Assembly: GCA_902601455.1 (NCBI GenBank)
Contig: CACKNC010000003.1
Coordinates: forward strand, 1 to 64,000
Length of the DNA stretch: 64,000 nt
DNA from: an uncultured Alphaproteobacteria bacterium
GTDB taxonomy: Bacteria; Pseudomonadota; Alphaproteobacteria; HIMB59; GCA-002718135
Direction of reading: 5' to 3'
Each line of letters begins with the position of its first letter. Positions within the stretch are counted from its first letter, which is position 1. A program made the translations under genes and the position numbers. The notes beneath the pieces were generated by a model, which saw only the letters and a program-made list of their open reading frames with translations, was not told the origin of the DNA and did no database searches. This document shows positions 28,492 to 36,295 of this stretch, piece by piece.

Positions 28492-28887
28492 TTAAAATTT
28501 CGAACATTTACCGTAGGACAAAATCAGATCATCTGTATTTTTTTTATCATGAACATATCCAAATCCTTGAGAATATACAAAGTTTAAGTTTTTTTTATTA
28601 AATACAATACTTGCTCCCTCACCATTCATACATTGCATAAAATTATTTCTCCAGCCATTCACACAAACTTCGTTAGCGAACATTGTTGTGTTAAAAATAA
28701 GATCTTTTGATTCAAAAATTAGTTTTTCAAAGTCTATTTTTCCAGTAAATTTTATTTCATCAAAAACGGTATTTTTATAATTGTTACCACCGTCAAAACC
28801 AGTAGCATTTTCTTCTACACAGTAATAGACTTCTGCAAACAAAGTAGATGAGAAAAACAAAACAAGGAGTGTAAATAGAGTTTTCAT
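28492..28887 (-). CDS. Small secreted hypothetical protein (ladder segment 1)
   Basis: 131 residues with a textbook signal peptide (MKTLFTLLVLFFSSTLFA). The mature part begins EVYYCVEENATGFD and has four or more cysteines, likely in disulfides. I recognise it only as resembling periplasmic hypotheticals common in SAR11-type genomes. It stands alone, immediately left of the outermost truncated tRNA-Gly copy and its repeat pair, and reads away from them. Function unknown. Confidence 0.75.
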   Translation of the reverse strand: MKTLFTLLVLFFSSTLFAEVYYCVEENATGFDGGNNYKNTVFDEIKFTGKIDFEKLIFESKDLIFNTTMFANEVCVNGWRNNFMQCMNGEGASIVFNKKNLNFVYSQGFGYVHDKKNTDDLILSYGKCSKF

Positions 28888-28910
28888 AATTCTTTATAAT
28901 ACTAAAGTAC

Positions 28911-28932
28911 ATTGCAAGTGCATTGCAAATAA
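28911..28932 (+). repeat. 11-bp direct repeat pair, left of tRNA fragment A
   Basis: ATTGCAAGTGC is followed immediately by ATTGCAAATAA. The pair ends 30 bases before the tRNA-3'-end fragment, exactly the same spacing as the homologous pair left of fragment B. One-turn phasing is typical of integrase arm-type sites; the assignment is inference. Confidence 0.6.
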
Positions 28933-28960
28933 TTTTTAAAATTTAAAGGTGGAATTGAAA

Positions 28961-28993
28961 TTTGGAGCGGGCGAAGGGATTCGAATTCTCGAC
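28961..28993 (-). repeat. Truncated tRNA-Gly 3' end, copy A (att-like scar)
   Basis: 33 bases match the 3' end (CCA, acceptor 3' strand, T-arm) of the intact tRNA-Gly at 30741-30815, with two differences in the T-stem. The match breaks at the T-stem/variable-region border. An identical-orientation 3' fragment distal to an intact tRNA is the usual footprint of tyrosine-recombinase integration at the tRNA 3' end. Confidence 0.8.
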
Positions 28994-29038
28994 CCGCTTA
29001 ATCTATTTTTTATAGGGTCCCAAAAATTTAAAAACTTA

Positions 29039-29060
29039 ATTGCTACTTAATTGCAAATCT
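29039..29060 (+). repeat. 11-bp direct repeat pair, right of tRNA fragment A
   Basis: ATTGCTACTTA is followed by ATTGCAAATCT, the same ATTGC-type unit as the pairs at 28911 and 29920. By position it would be the left-end arm site of ladder segment 2, whose right-end pair (29920-29941) shares the same unit. The rest of 28994-29267 is AT-rich with no supportable gene. Confidence 0.5.
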
Positions 29061-29267
29061 TTAATCAAAAAATAAATTAAAATAATAAATCAAATAATTA
29101 ATGCTACACCACCGCATAACAAAGATATAATTGCTAATTCTATTTAAAATTTTATATTATTAAAATTAAAGTTAATGAAATATCAAAAATTGATTCAAGT
29201 TTAAGTTGTCTAAATCTTAGATGGTGATATATTTATATCAATCCTAACACTTTATTATGATTATATA

Positions 29268-29864
29268 ATGAAAAATACTATTACTTTATTTTTACTATTA
29301 ATATCATTTAATATATTTGCAAAAGAATATAGTAGTATTCATAATATCAATTTAACTATCCCAGAAAATTATTTTACTATTAACAATTTAACAGTTGATG
29401 AAATTACTGAGTATGAGCAAGAAACAGGAAACGAAATTTATAATAATTATTTGATTAAGAATATTTTGGATCAATTAGGTGATTTAAAGGTTGATTATCT
29501 AATACCAGATTATGCATTTTCACAATTTAAGGATGATATTGTTGATAATATAAACATTATTGCCAAAGAAGAAATTTTTGAAACTTCTGATATTGAAGTA
29601 GAATGTAAAGAATTAAATAATGCTTTTAAGACGATGTTTGGTGATGCTTATAATCAAATTTTATGTAGAAATACAAATTATATTAATAATACTGTATATG
29701 AAAGAAGGAGAATAAGTGAAATTGGATTGTATGTTCAACAAGATCAATTTACATTTTACCTAAATAATGGAAAAAAGTATGCTATTACTCTAACTTGTCA
29801 CAAAGAAAGTTGTAGTAAAGTCGAAAAAGATTTTATAAATATTATTCAGTCTATTAAAAGATAA
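29268..29864 (+). CDS. Secreted hypothetical protein (ladder segment 2 cargo)
   Basis: 198 residues with an N-terminal signal peptide (MKNTITLFLLLISFNIFA). The mature protein is acidic and carries cysteines in VECKEL, QILCRN and LTCHKESCS. No family is recognised; the layout suggests a small periplasmic or lipoprotein-like folded domain. It is the only gene in the ~1 kb between truncated tRNA copies A and B. Confidence 0.75.
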   Translation: MKNTITLFLLLISFNIFAKEYSSIHNINLTIPENYFTINNLTVDEITEYEQETGNEIYNNYLIKNILDQLGDLKVDYLIPDYAFSQFKDDIVDNINIIAKEEIFETSDIEVECKELNNAFKTMFGDAYNQILCRNTNYINNTVYERRRISEIGLYVQQDQFTFYLNNGKKYAITLTCHKESCSKVEKDFINIIQSIKR

Positions 29865-29919
29865 AAGCATTAAAATAAGACTATATTCTCTCATATTATT
29901 TTTTATAACATAAAACTGT

Positions 29920-29941
29920 ATTGCAACTATATTGCAAATAG
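29920..29941 (+). repeat. 11-bp direct repeat pair, left of tRNA fragment B
   Basis: ATTGCAACTAT is followed by ATTGCAAATAG and then TTTAAAATTT, closely matching the sequence left of fragment A and ending the same 30 bases from the CCA end. The conserved unit and distance argue for a common recombinase site rather than chance. Confidence 0.6.
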
Positions 29942-29969
29942 AATTTAAAATTTGAGAGTATGGTTAAGA

Positions 29970-30037
29970 TTTGGAGCGGGCGAAGGGATTCGAACCCTCG
30001 ACTTCAACCTTGGCAAGGTTGCGCTCTACCCCTGAGC
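29970..30037 (-). pseudogene. Truncated tRNA-Gly(GCC), copy B (att-like scar)
   Basis: 68 bases are identical to the intact tRNA-Gly at 30741-30815, from just outside CCA through the T-arm, anticodon arm with GCC and most of the D-arm. The 5' acceptor strand GCGGGCG is replaced by unrelated sequence (TTTAGGATTG on the tRNA strand), so the acceptor stem cannot form and it should not be a working tRNA. Automated tools may report it as a tRNA. Perfect identity suggests a recent event. Confidence 0.85.
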
Positions 30038-30098
30038 CAATCCTAAACGTTGTGTTTCCTAAGTTTTTAAAAATGAAAATTTAATTTTTTGAATATCA

Positions 30099-30120
30099 AT
30101 TGTGCCGTAATTGTGCCGAG
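30099..30120 (+). repeat. 11-bp direct repeat pair, right of tRNA fragment B
   Basis: ATTGTGCCGTA is followed by ATTGTGCCGAG, sharing 9 of 11 positions. This unit differs from the ATTGC type at the other pairs but resembles the degenerate pair near 30697-30718 at the opposite end of the same segment. It probably marks the left end of ladder segment 3. Confidence 0.55.
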
Positions 30121-30146
30121 AAATTTAAATAAAAATTTTTTTTGTC

Positions 30147-30632
30147 TTATAGTAAAGAAGCAAATGAAAGATATGAACAATCACCGACCATTAAGTTTAC
30201 TTTTCTAATAGGAACATCGCCCATCTTTGATTGTTGAAGGCTATATTTTGTTTTTCCATTATCTTCTCTCCAAAAAGAATAGACCTCGATAGTTTGTGAA
30301 GGCCAATATACAATTAAACTAATTGAGCTTGGAGAAACCAAAAGAGGTAAAATACTAGCTCCGTCTTGTTTACTTGAGGTTATTGACCCCAAAGCATCAT
30401 AGTAAAGTATATCAAACTCATTTTTTTCTTTATTCAATAGCTTTAAAGAGGTTTTACCTTTTGAAATATAATCATCAGCCATACCGGATTCATTACTAGG
30501 CACCAATCCATAGTTTAGATAATAAGCATAACCATCAAGACTTTCACAATTAGCGATATCTTTTGCTATTAGTGTTGAGCTAAAAATAAACGGTATTAAT
30601 AATAAGATTATTTTTAATAATAATTTTTTCAT
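30147..30632 (-). CDS. Small secreted hypothetical protein (ladder segment 3 cargo)
   Basis: 161 residues with a long signal peptide (cleavage near TLIA). The mature part starts with ANCESLDGYAYYLNYGLVP and closes with GDCSYL, implying one disulfide. The sequence resembles a family of periplasmic hypotheticals seen in marine and soil Proteobacteria; no function is known to me. It is the sole gene between tRNA copy B and the intact tRNA. Confidence 0.75.
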   Translation of the reverse strand: MKKLLLKIILLLIPFIFSSTLIAKDIANCESLDGYAYYLNYGLVPSNESGMADDYISKGKTSLKLLNKEKNEFDILYYDALGSITSSKQDGASILPLLVSPSSISLIVYWPSQTIEVYSFWREDNGKTKYSLQQSKMGDVPIRKVNLMVGDCSYLSFASLL

Positions 30633-30696
30633 TAAGTTTATTTTAGCATTAATGTTAAAAATTGTAGAGGTTTAAAAGTGATATTTTTAAACACTT

Positions 30697-30718
30697 ATTG
30701 ATTCGAGATAGTGTCGAA
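30697..30718 (+). repeat. Degenerate 11-bp repeat pair near the intact tRNA
   Basis: ATTGATTCGAG is followed by ATAGTGTCGAA, sharing 7 of 11 positions with each other. The second is 8 of 11 like the unit at 30110. It sits 22 bases from the CCA end of the intact tRNA, a different distance from the other two left pairs. Weak on its own; meaningful only within the ladder pattern. Confidence 0.3.
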
Positions 30719-30740
30719 AATAAATAAAACTAGGAAAATT

Positions 30741-30815
30741 TGGAGCGGGCGAAGGGATTCGAACCCTCGACTTCAACCTTGGCAAGGTTGCGCTCTACCC
30801 CTGAGCTACGCCCGC
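30741..30815 (-). tRNA. tRNA-Gly (anticodon GCC), intact
   Basis: Complete 75-base cloverleaf on the minus strand including encoded CCA. Acceptor GCGGGCG pairs with CGCCCGC, D-arm GCTC/GAGC, anticodon arm CAACC-TTGCCAA-GGTTG giving anticodon GCC, and T-arm GAGGG-TTCGAAT-CCCTT. The discriminator is T. Its 3' end faces the accessory island and has served as the integration target that produced copies A and B. Confidence 0.97.
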
Positions 30816-30870
30816 AATAGATTTTTTTCTCTATCATGATACAATATGAAAGTATAATAAAAAAAAATAA

Positions 30871-31386
30871 ATGTTGAGTGTTTTGAATTTTATAAATATT
30901 TTAAAGACAAGTGGTTATCAGTACAAGTTACACGAACACGATCCTCTATTCACAGTTGAAGACTCAAAAAAAAACAGGGGTGAAATGAATGGTTCTCACA
31001 GTAAAAATCTCTTTTTTAAAAATAAAAAAAATAAATTTTACCTTATCTCTTGCGAAGAAAATACTAACATAAATATAAAAAAAATTTCTAAAGAACTTAA
31101 TCTCGGAAACATTTCTTTTGCAAAAGAAGAGTATCTTTTAAGTTATTTAGGTATAAAACCAGGATCCGTATCACCTTATGCTTTATTAAATGATACACAA
31201 AACGTAGTCGATTTTTTTTTAGAGAAAAAATTATATGAAAGTGAATTTGTTAATTTTCACCCACTATCCAATAAAGCAACAATTACCATGCTAACAAAAA
31301 ATTTTATTAATTTTATGATTGAAAATAATAAAAAAATACATATTTTTTCAACAGAAAATGGATCTATAATTAAAACCTATGAATAA
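30871..31386 (+). CDS. YbaK/ProX-type aminoacyl-tRNA deacylase
   Basis: 171 residues of the prolyl-tRNA editing domain family, free-standing. LHEHDPLFTVEDSKKNRGEMNGSHSKNLFFKNKK matches the ProXp-ala/PrdX type, with the catalytic Lys in HSKNLF. GIKPGSVSPYALLND is the second signature. Expected to hydrolyse mischarged Ala-tRNA(Pro) or a related error. It overlaps the start of the thioredoxin gene by 8 bases. Confidence 0.88.
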   Translation: MLSVLNFINILKTSGYQYKLHEHDPLFTVEDSKKNRGEMNGSHSKNLFFKNKKNKFYLISCEENTNINIKKISKELNLGNISFAKEEYLLSYLGIKPGSVSPYALLNDTQNVVDFFLEKKLYESEFVNFHPLSNKATITMLTKNFINFMIENNKKIHIFSTENGSIIKTYE

Positions 31387-32239
31387 TATAAATATAATTG
31401 ATGTAAATGAAGTTGATTTTGAAAAAAAAGTTCTTGAGGATAGTGAAAAAAAACTCATAGTTGTAGATTTTTGGGCCCCTTGGTGTGGCCCATGTAAACA
31501 ACTAACACCGGTTTTAGAAAAAATTATTTCTTTATCTCCAGATAAAATAACATTAGCAAAAATAAATATTGATGAAAACCAACAAATAGCAGCTCAATTA
31601 AGAATTCAGTCAATACCAGCTGTATTTGCTTTTAAAGAAAAGCAATTAGTAAATGCGTTTCAAGGTGTAATTCCTGAAACAGAAATAATAAGTTTTTTAG
31701 AAAAAGCACTTGGTGGAAAATTAAATAATAATTTTGATGATTTTTATTTAGAAATAGATACGCTTTTGAAAAATCAAAATTTTAATGAAGCACAGAAGAA
31801 ATTAGAAGATTTTGTTTCAGAGAATTCTGAGGAGATTAAGGGGGTCTGTCTTTATGCCAATTGTTTAATTGAGAACAACCAACATGATAAAGCAAAAGAG
31901 CTTATAGATGCTTTAGATGATGAGTCTCTGAATAACGCTGATGTACAAAAAATTCTTAAAAGGATAAAAATTGTTGATGCTAAAGATACCAACTCTATTG
32001 AAAGCCTTAAAGCCAAACTCCACAAATCCCCAAAAGATACGAAATTGGTTTTAAAAATTGCTGATACATATTTTGCAACAAATAGATTTAATGAAGCTTT
32101 TGAGATTTTACTAAGTTATTACCCTGGAAATGAAAAATTAATTAAAGAAAAGTTACTAACTTTTTTTGATGTTCTGGGCTTTGGCCATGAATCAGTTATC
32201 CTTTATAGAAAAAAACTATCAAGTATTATGTTCTCGTAA
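31379..32239 (+). CDS. Thioredoxin-TPR protein (CnoX/YbbN-like)
   Basis: 286 residues: an N-terminal thioredoxin domain with WAPWCGPCKQL at about 31-41 and the cis-proline SIPAVFAF, followed by a helical TPR-like region (from about 120). This is the CnoX/YbbN architecture, a chaperone-type thioredoxin. Unlike E. coli CnoX, whose active site has lost a cysteine, this one keeps a full CGPC and should be redox active. It lies in an operon with the deacylase and Lon-N genes. Confidence 0.9.
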   Translation: MNNINIIDVNEVDFEKKVLEDSEKKLIVVDFWAPWCGPCKQLTPVLEKIISLSPDKITLAKINIDENQQIAAQLRIQSIPAVFAFKEKQLVNAFQGVIPETEIISFLEKALGGKLNNNFDDFYLEIDTLLKNQNFNEAQKKLEDFVSENSEEIKGVCLYANCLIENNQHDKAKELIDALDDESLNNADVQKILKRIKIVDAKDTNSIESLKAKLHKSPKDTKLVLKIADTYFATNRFNEAFEILLSYYPGNEKLIKEKLLTFFDVLGFGHESVILYRKKLSSIMFS

Positions 32240-32829
32240 TGAATATTCCTATTTTTCCACTAAATGGAGCTATTTTATTTCCAGGCACTAATCTACCACT
32301 AAATATTTTTGAAAACAGGTATATTGATATGGTAGATTATGCACTTTCTAATAATCGTATAATAGGAATGATACAAACAAAAGAAAATGATAATTTTTAT
32401 AAAACTGGATGTATGGGAAAAATTACAAGCTTTACTGAAACTGAGGATGGAAGATATCAAATTAATTTGCAGGGAACAAATCGTTTTTTTTTAAAAAAAA
32501 TAATAAAAAATAAATATAAATTTATTACAATTGATGCAGAGTCTTTAGAGACAATAAATGATCTTGAAAATGACCCTAACGAAAGTAAAAATTTATTAAA
32601 TTTGTTTACTAAATTTTTAAAAAATAAAAAAATAAGTTTTGACACTTCTGGTTTTCAAGATTTAGACACATCAAGTCTCGCTAAAATTATATGTGTTATC
32701 TCACCATTAGATTATTTAACAAAACAAATGTTTTTGGAATTTAAAAGCTCTAAAGATCTTTGTAAAAATCTTTTAGTGGCATTAGAGATAGAAATTCAAA
32801 ACTTAGAGAAAAACTATAAAATTAATTAA
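32239..32829 (+). CDS. Lon N-terminal (LON substrate-binding) domain protein
   Basis: 196 residues matching the stand-alone Lon-N domain: IPIFPLNGAILFPGTNLPLNIFENRYIDMV at the N-terminus and CMGKITSFTETEDGRYQINLQGTNRF in the middle. No ATPase or protease domain is present. The gene follows the thioredoxin-TPR gene with overlapping stop/start, as in many Alphaproteobacteria. Its 3' end overlaps the convergent UbiH-like gene by 4 bases. Confidence 0.9.
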   Translation: MNIPIFPLNGAILFPGTNLPLNIFENRYIDMVDYALSNNRIIGMIQTKENDNFYKTGCMGKITSFTETEDGRYQINLQGTNRFFLKKIIKNKYKFITIDAESLETINDLENDPNESKNLLNLFTKFLKNKKISFDTSGFQDLDTSSLAKIICVISPLDYLTKQMFLEFKSSKDLCKNLLVALEIEIQNLEKNYKIN

Positions 32830-34007
32830 AACCCCATAGCGTAGTTTGCAATTTTATTTTTTAAAAATTTATTATTTTCAATCAAGCTAAAGCCGACATT
32901 ACTTAAAAACCTATATGGTTTATTCCTAATTTTAAAACCGTAATTAAGTTTATCTGTGATTTGATATAACTGAAAAGCATTTTTATATGATAAAGAATTA
33001 TATCTTTTACAAAAACTATTATCACCAATATCTTTTTTATTAAGAATATACTCAGCACAAATGAAATTTAAATTTTTTATATCTTTAACACCAAGATTCC
33101 AGCCTTGGCCAGCAATGGGATGAATAGAATGAGCTGAGTCTCCTAAATATATAAGCCTGTTATTATAAAATTTATCATTTATGTGAGCAGAAAGAGGGAA
33201 TTTTTGTTTTGTGATTATTTTACTTATTGCACCAGTAATTTTACCAACCTTTTCAGTGAGTATATGTTTTAAGAATTCATCATTACTCTCTATCATTTTA
33301 GTTGCAAACATATCAGAGCTTGACCAAATTATAGAACTTCTAAATAATTTATTTATAGATTTAGTTGGAAGTATTGCTAATGGCCCAGTGTTGTAAAAAA
33401 TTTCGTAAGCAGTATTTCTCAAACTGTTTTCGTGCAAAAAATTTATGACCATAGCACTATCTGAGTAATTTTTTTTGAAAATTTTATTTCCTGCAATTTT
33501 TCTTATTGCACTATTTTTTCCATCAGCAGCTATAATTAATTTTGATTTTAGTAAAAAGTTTTTAAGATAAATACTTGATTGATTAGTATTTGTTTCAATT
33601 TTTTTCAATTCAGACCCAAACAAAAACTTAACGTTTTTTTTATTTTTTAATTTGTTAAAAATTAAGTTTGAAAACTTTGAATTTTCAATCACATAACCTA
33701 ATTTTTTTTCAATATCACTATTTTCAAATAAGATTTTGTTTGATGAATTTCTATCAAAAACCATAATTTCTTTTATTGGTTCAATATATTCTTTTAAATT
33801 ATCCCACAAAGATAGGTTATCCAAAAATTGTTTTGAGCCTTCTGAAACAGCAACTGTTCTGGTGTCAGCTCTGTTTGTCTTAAATATTGTGGAATTTCTT
33901 CTCTCAACAACTATGATATTATATTTTAACAAAGAAAGACAATGTGCTGTTAAAAGGCCTATGAGACCGGCTCCCACGATTACTATATCAACCTTTAATT
34001 CTTTCAT
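32826..34007 (-). CDS. UbiH/COQ6-family FAD-dependent monooxygenase
   Basis: 393-residue flavoprotein hydroxylase, probably of ubiquinone synthesis. The dinucleotide fold is VIVGAGLIGLLTAHCLSL at residues 8-25, the DG motif is AADGKNSAIRK, and the second FAD motif is LIYLGDSAHSIHPIAGQGWNLGV. Which ring position it modifies (UbiH, UbiF, UbiI or UbiL) cannot be decided from sequence reading. It is divergent from ftsK with about 50 bases between starts. Confidence 0.9.
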   Translation of the reverse strand: MKELKVDIVIVGAGLIGLLTAHCLSLLKYNIIVVERRNSTIFKTNRADTRTVAVSEGSKQFLDNLSLWDNLKEYIEPIKEIMVFDRNSSNKILFENSDIEKKLGYVIENSKFSNLIFNKLKNKKNVKFLFGSELKKIETNTNQSSIYLKNFLLKSKLIIAADGKNSAIRKIAGNKIFKKNYSDSAMVINFLHENSLRNTAYEIFYNTGPLAILPTKSINKLFRSSIIWSSSDMFATKMIESNDEFLKHILTEKVGKITGAISKIITKQKFPLSAHINDKFYNNRLIYLGDSAHSIHPIAGQGWNLGVKDIKNLNFICAEYILNKKDIGDNSFCKRYNSLSYKNAFQLYQITDKLNYGFKIRNKPYRFLSNVGFSLIENNKFLKNKIANYAMGF

Positions 34008-34060
34008 AATTTTCTTCGAATTACCTTATTCTAAATGTATTACAAAACATAATATTAATT

Positions 34061-36295
34061 ATGTTTAACTACGGCAGTTTCAAATTATTTCTAATAAAGA
34101 TCATTACCGGGTCTATATTAATGACTTTTTCAATCTTTTTATTGGTCAGTCTATTTACCTACAGCCCAGCAGATCCAGGATTTGGTAAACTGGTTTCGTA
34201 TACTGAAATATCAAATTTTTTTGGTTTTTTTGGAGCTATAATTTCAAGTTTTTTCATTTTATTATTTGGAAGTCTGTCCTTTATTATACCTGCCTACATA
34301 CTTGTTGTGAGTTTTTTTTTGATGACAGGTATTAAGAATAATTTAATACTTTTGAAATTAGTATTAATTGTTTTTTCAATCATAATAATAAATTTTTCCA
34401 TATTAATAAAAGATTTTAATTTTCTTGAAACAGGTTTCATTGCTCAATTTTTTTTAGACGTATTTGTCAAAATTTTTCCAAACTTTATTGATTTTTATTT
34501 ATATAAAAATGTAGCAGTTATTATTTTATTTTTTACTGCTTTTGTTTCAATTTTAATGTGTTTTTCTGTTAGAATTAATTTTATAAAAAAAACCCTAACT
34601 AGTTTTCTTAAAATAACTTCTTTTGTTATTTTAAAACCAATTAATTATTTAAAATCCTTTAAATCAAAAGAAAACAAAACTAAAGTAAGAAAAGTTAAGA
34701 TAAAAAATGAACCAACTATCAATAAAAGAACAAAACTTTTTAAAAAAGATAATGACTATACTAATGATAAAATTGGATTGGATGATGTTGAAAACGATCT
34801 AGTGTTTAAATTACCCGACTCAAGTTTTTTATTAAAATCTAAAACAAAAAAATCACAAAAGAAAGAAGTTGAAATAAATAATAAAATTTATGCTGAAAAA
34901 CTAAAAAAAGTTTTAAGTGAATATGGGGTTGAGGGGGAAGTAACAGGTTTTAGAACTGGCCCAATAGTAACCTTGTATGAATTTGTGCCTAACGCTGGAA
35001 TTAAAGCAAGCAAAATTATTGGTCTTTCTGATGATATAGCTAGAGCAATGTCATCAGTATCTGCGCGAATTTCCTCTCAACCTGGAAAAACTAGTCTTGG
35101 TATTGAAATACCAAACCTTCAAAGAGAGAATGTAATGTTTGGGGACCTAATAGAAAATCATAGATTTGAAACATTAAATAAATCTCTTACACTTGCACTT
35201 GGAAAAGATATATCTGGCCAAGAAGTTTATGCTGATTTAGAAAAAATGCCCCATTTGCTAATAGCAGGTACAACTGGTTCAGGAAAATCGGTTGGAATTA
35301 ATACGATTATAATGAGTATTTTGTATAGATTTAAGCCTGATGAATGTAAGCTAATACTTATTGATCCCAAAATGCTTGAACTAAGCATATACGAAGACAT
35401 ACCTCATCTTTTAACACCCGTGGTAACCAACCCAAACAAAGCCGTCTTTGCACTTAAGTGGGTAGTAAGAGAGATGGAAAATAGATATAAATTAATGAGC
35501 TCGCTAAATGTAAAAAATATAAATTCTTACAATGAAAAATCAAAAAAAATACTATCCTCTGGAAAAAAACATTTTAGAGAAGTTCAGACAGGTATTGATA
35601 GCGATACAAAAAAACCAATAATTGAAAAAAGAGAAATACCTCTTGAAAAAATGCCATTTATAGTTGTTGTTATAGATGAAATGGCAGATCTAATGATGGT
35701 TGCAGGAAAAGAAGTGGAAAATTTAGTACAAAGACTGGCACAAATGGCAAGAGCTTCCGGTATACATTTAGTAACTGCCACTCAAAGACCTAGTGTGGAT
35801 GTAATTACTGGAACAATAAAAGCAAATTTTCCCAGCAGGCTTAGTTATAAGGTTGCAAGTAAGTTTGATAGCAGAACAATATTAAATGAAATGGGAGCAG
35901 AACAACTACTTGGGAGTGGAGATATGTTATTCTTGGAAAATGGATCAAGCCTTAAAAGGCTTCATGGTGGCTATATCTCTGAAGCTGAAATAGAAAACAT
36001 TGTAAATCATATAAAAAACCAAGCAAGATTTGATCCAAGAAAAGAAATCTCAATTGAAGACCAGTCTGAAGAAAGCTCAATGGCTTTCAAGTTTGATGAT
36101 GGCGGGGTTGATGCGCTTTATACTAAAGCTATAGATATTGTAATAGAACAACAAAAAGTGTCAACGAGCTATATTCAGAGATATTTACAAATAGGTTATA
36201 ATAGGGCTGCTCGGATTGTAGAAAAAATGGAAGAAGAAGGAATAATAACTGAGGCAAATAATGCAGGCAAAAGACAAGTTCTTAGAAAAAACTAA
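34061..36295 (+). CDS. ftsK: DNA translocase FtsK
   Basis: 744 residues. Four N-terminal transmembrane helices (within 1-175) are followed by a short linker and the motor domain. Walker A is AGTTGSGKSVGINT (about 403), Walker B VVVIDEMADLMM (about 535), and ATQRPSVDVITGTIKANFPSR follows. The gamma winged helix ends with YIQRYLQIGYNRAARIVEKMEEEGII, which would read KOPS sites. The linker is short compared with E. coli. It couples chromosome segregation with division, and its 3' end overlaps lolA. Confidence 0.96.
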   Translation: MFNYGSFKLFLIKIITGSILMTFSIFLLVSLFTYSPADPGFGKLVSYTEISNFFGFFGAIISSFFILLFGSLSFIIPAYILVVSFFLMTGIKNNLILLKLVLIVFSIIIINFSILIKDFNFLETGFIAQFFLDVFVKIFPNFIDFYLYKNVAVIILFFTAFVSILMCFSVRINFIKKTLTSFLKITSFVILKPINYLKSFKSKENKTKVRKVKIKNEPTINKRTKLFKKDNDYTNDKIGLDDVENDLVFKLPDSSFLLKSKTKKSQKKEVEINNKIYAEKLKKVLSEYGVEGEVTGFRTGPIVTLYEFVPNAGIKASKIIGLSDDIARAMSSVSARISSQPGKTSLGIEIPNLQRENVMFGDLIENHRFETLNKSLTLALGKDISGQEVYADLEKMPHLLIAGTTGSGKSVGINTIIMSILYRFKPDECKLILIDPKMLELSIYEDIPHLLTPVVTNPNKAVFALKWVVREMENRYKLMSSLNVKNINSYNEKSKKILSSGKKHFREVQTGIDSDTKKPIIEKREIPLEKMPFIVVVIDEMADLMMVAGKEVENLVQRLAQMARASGIHLVTATQRPSVDVITGTIKANFPSRLSYKVASKFDSRTILNEMGAEQLLGSGDMLFLENGSSLKRLHGGYISEAEIENIVNHIKNQARFDPRKEISIEDQSEESSMAFKFDDGGVDALYTKAIDIVIEQQKVSTSYIQRYLQIGYNRAARIVEKMEEEGIITEANNAGKRQVLRKN

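Noticed and set aside
34061-36295. Possible frameshift from in-gene homopolymer A/T runs in ftsK and other long genes
   Set aside because: All long reading frames remain open with motifs in the expected order, so the runs reflect base composition and not errors.
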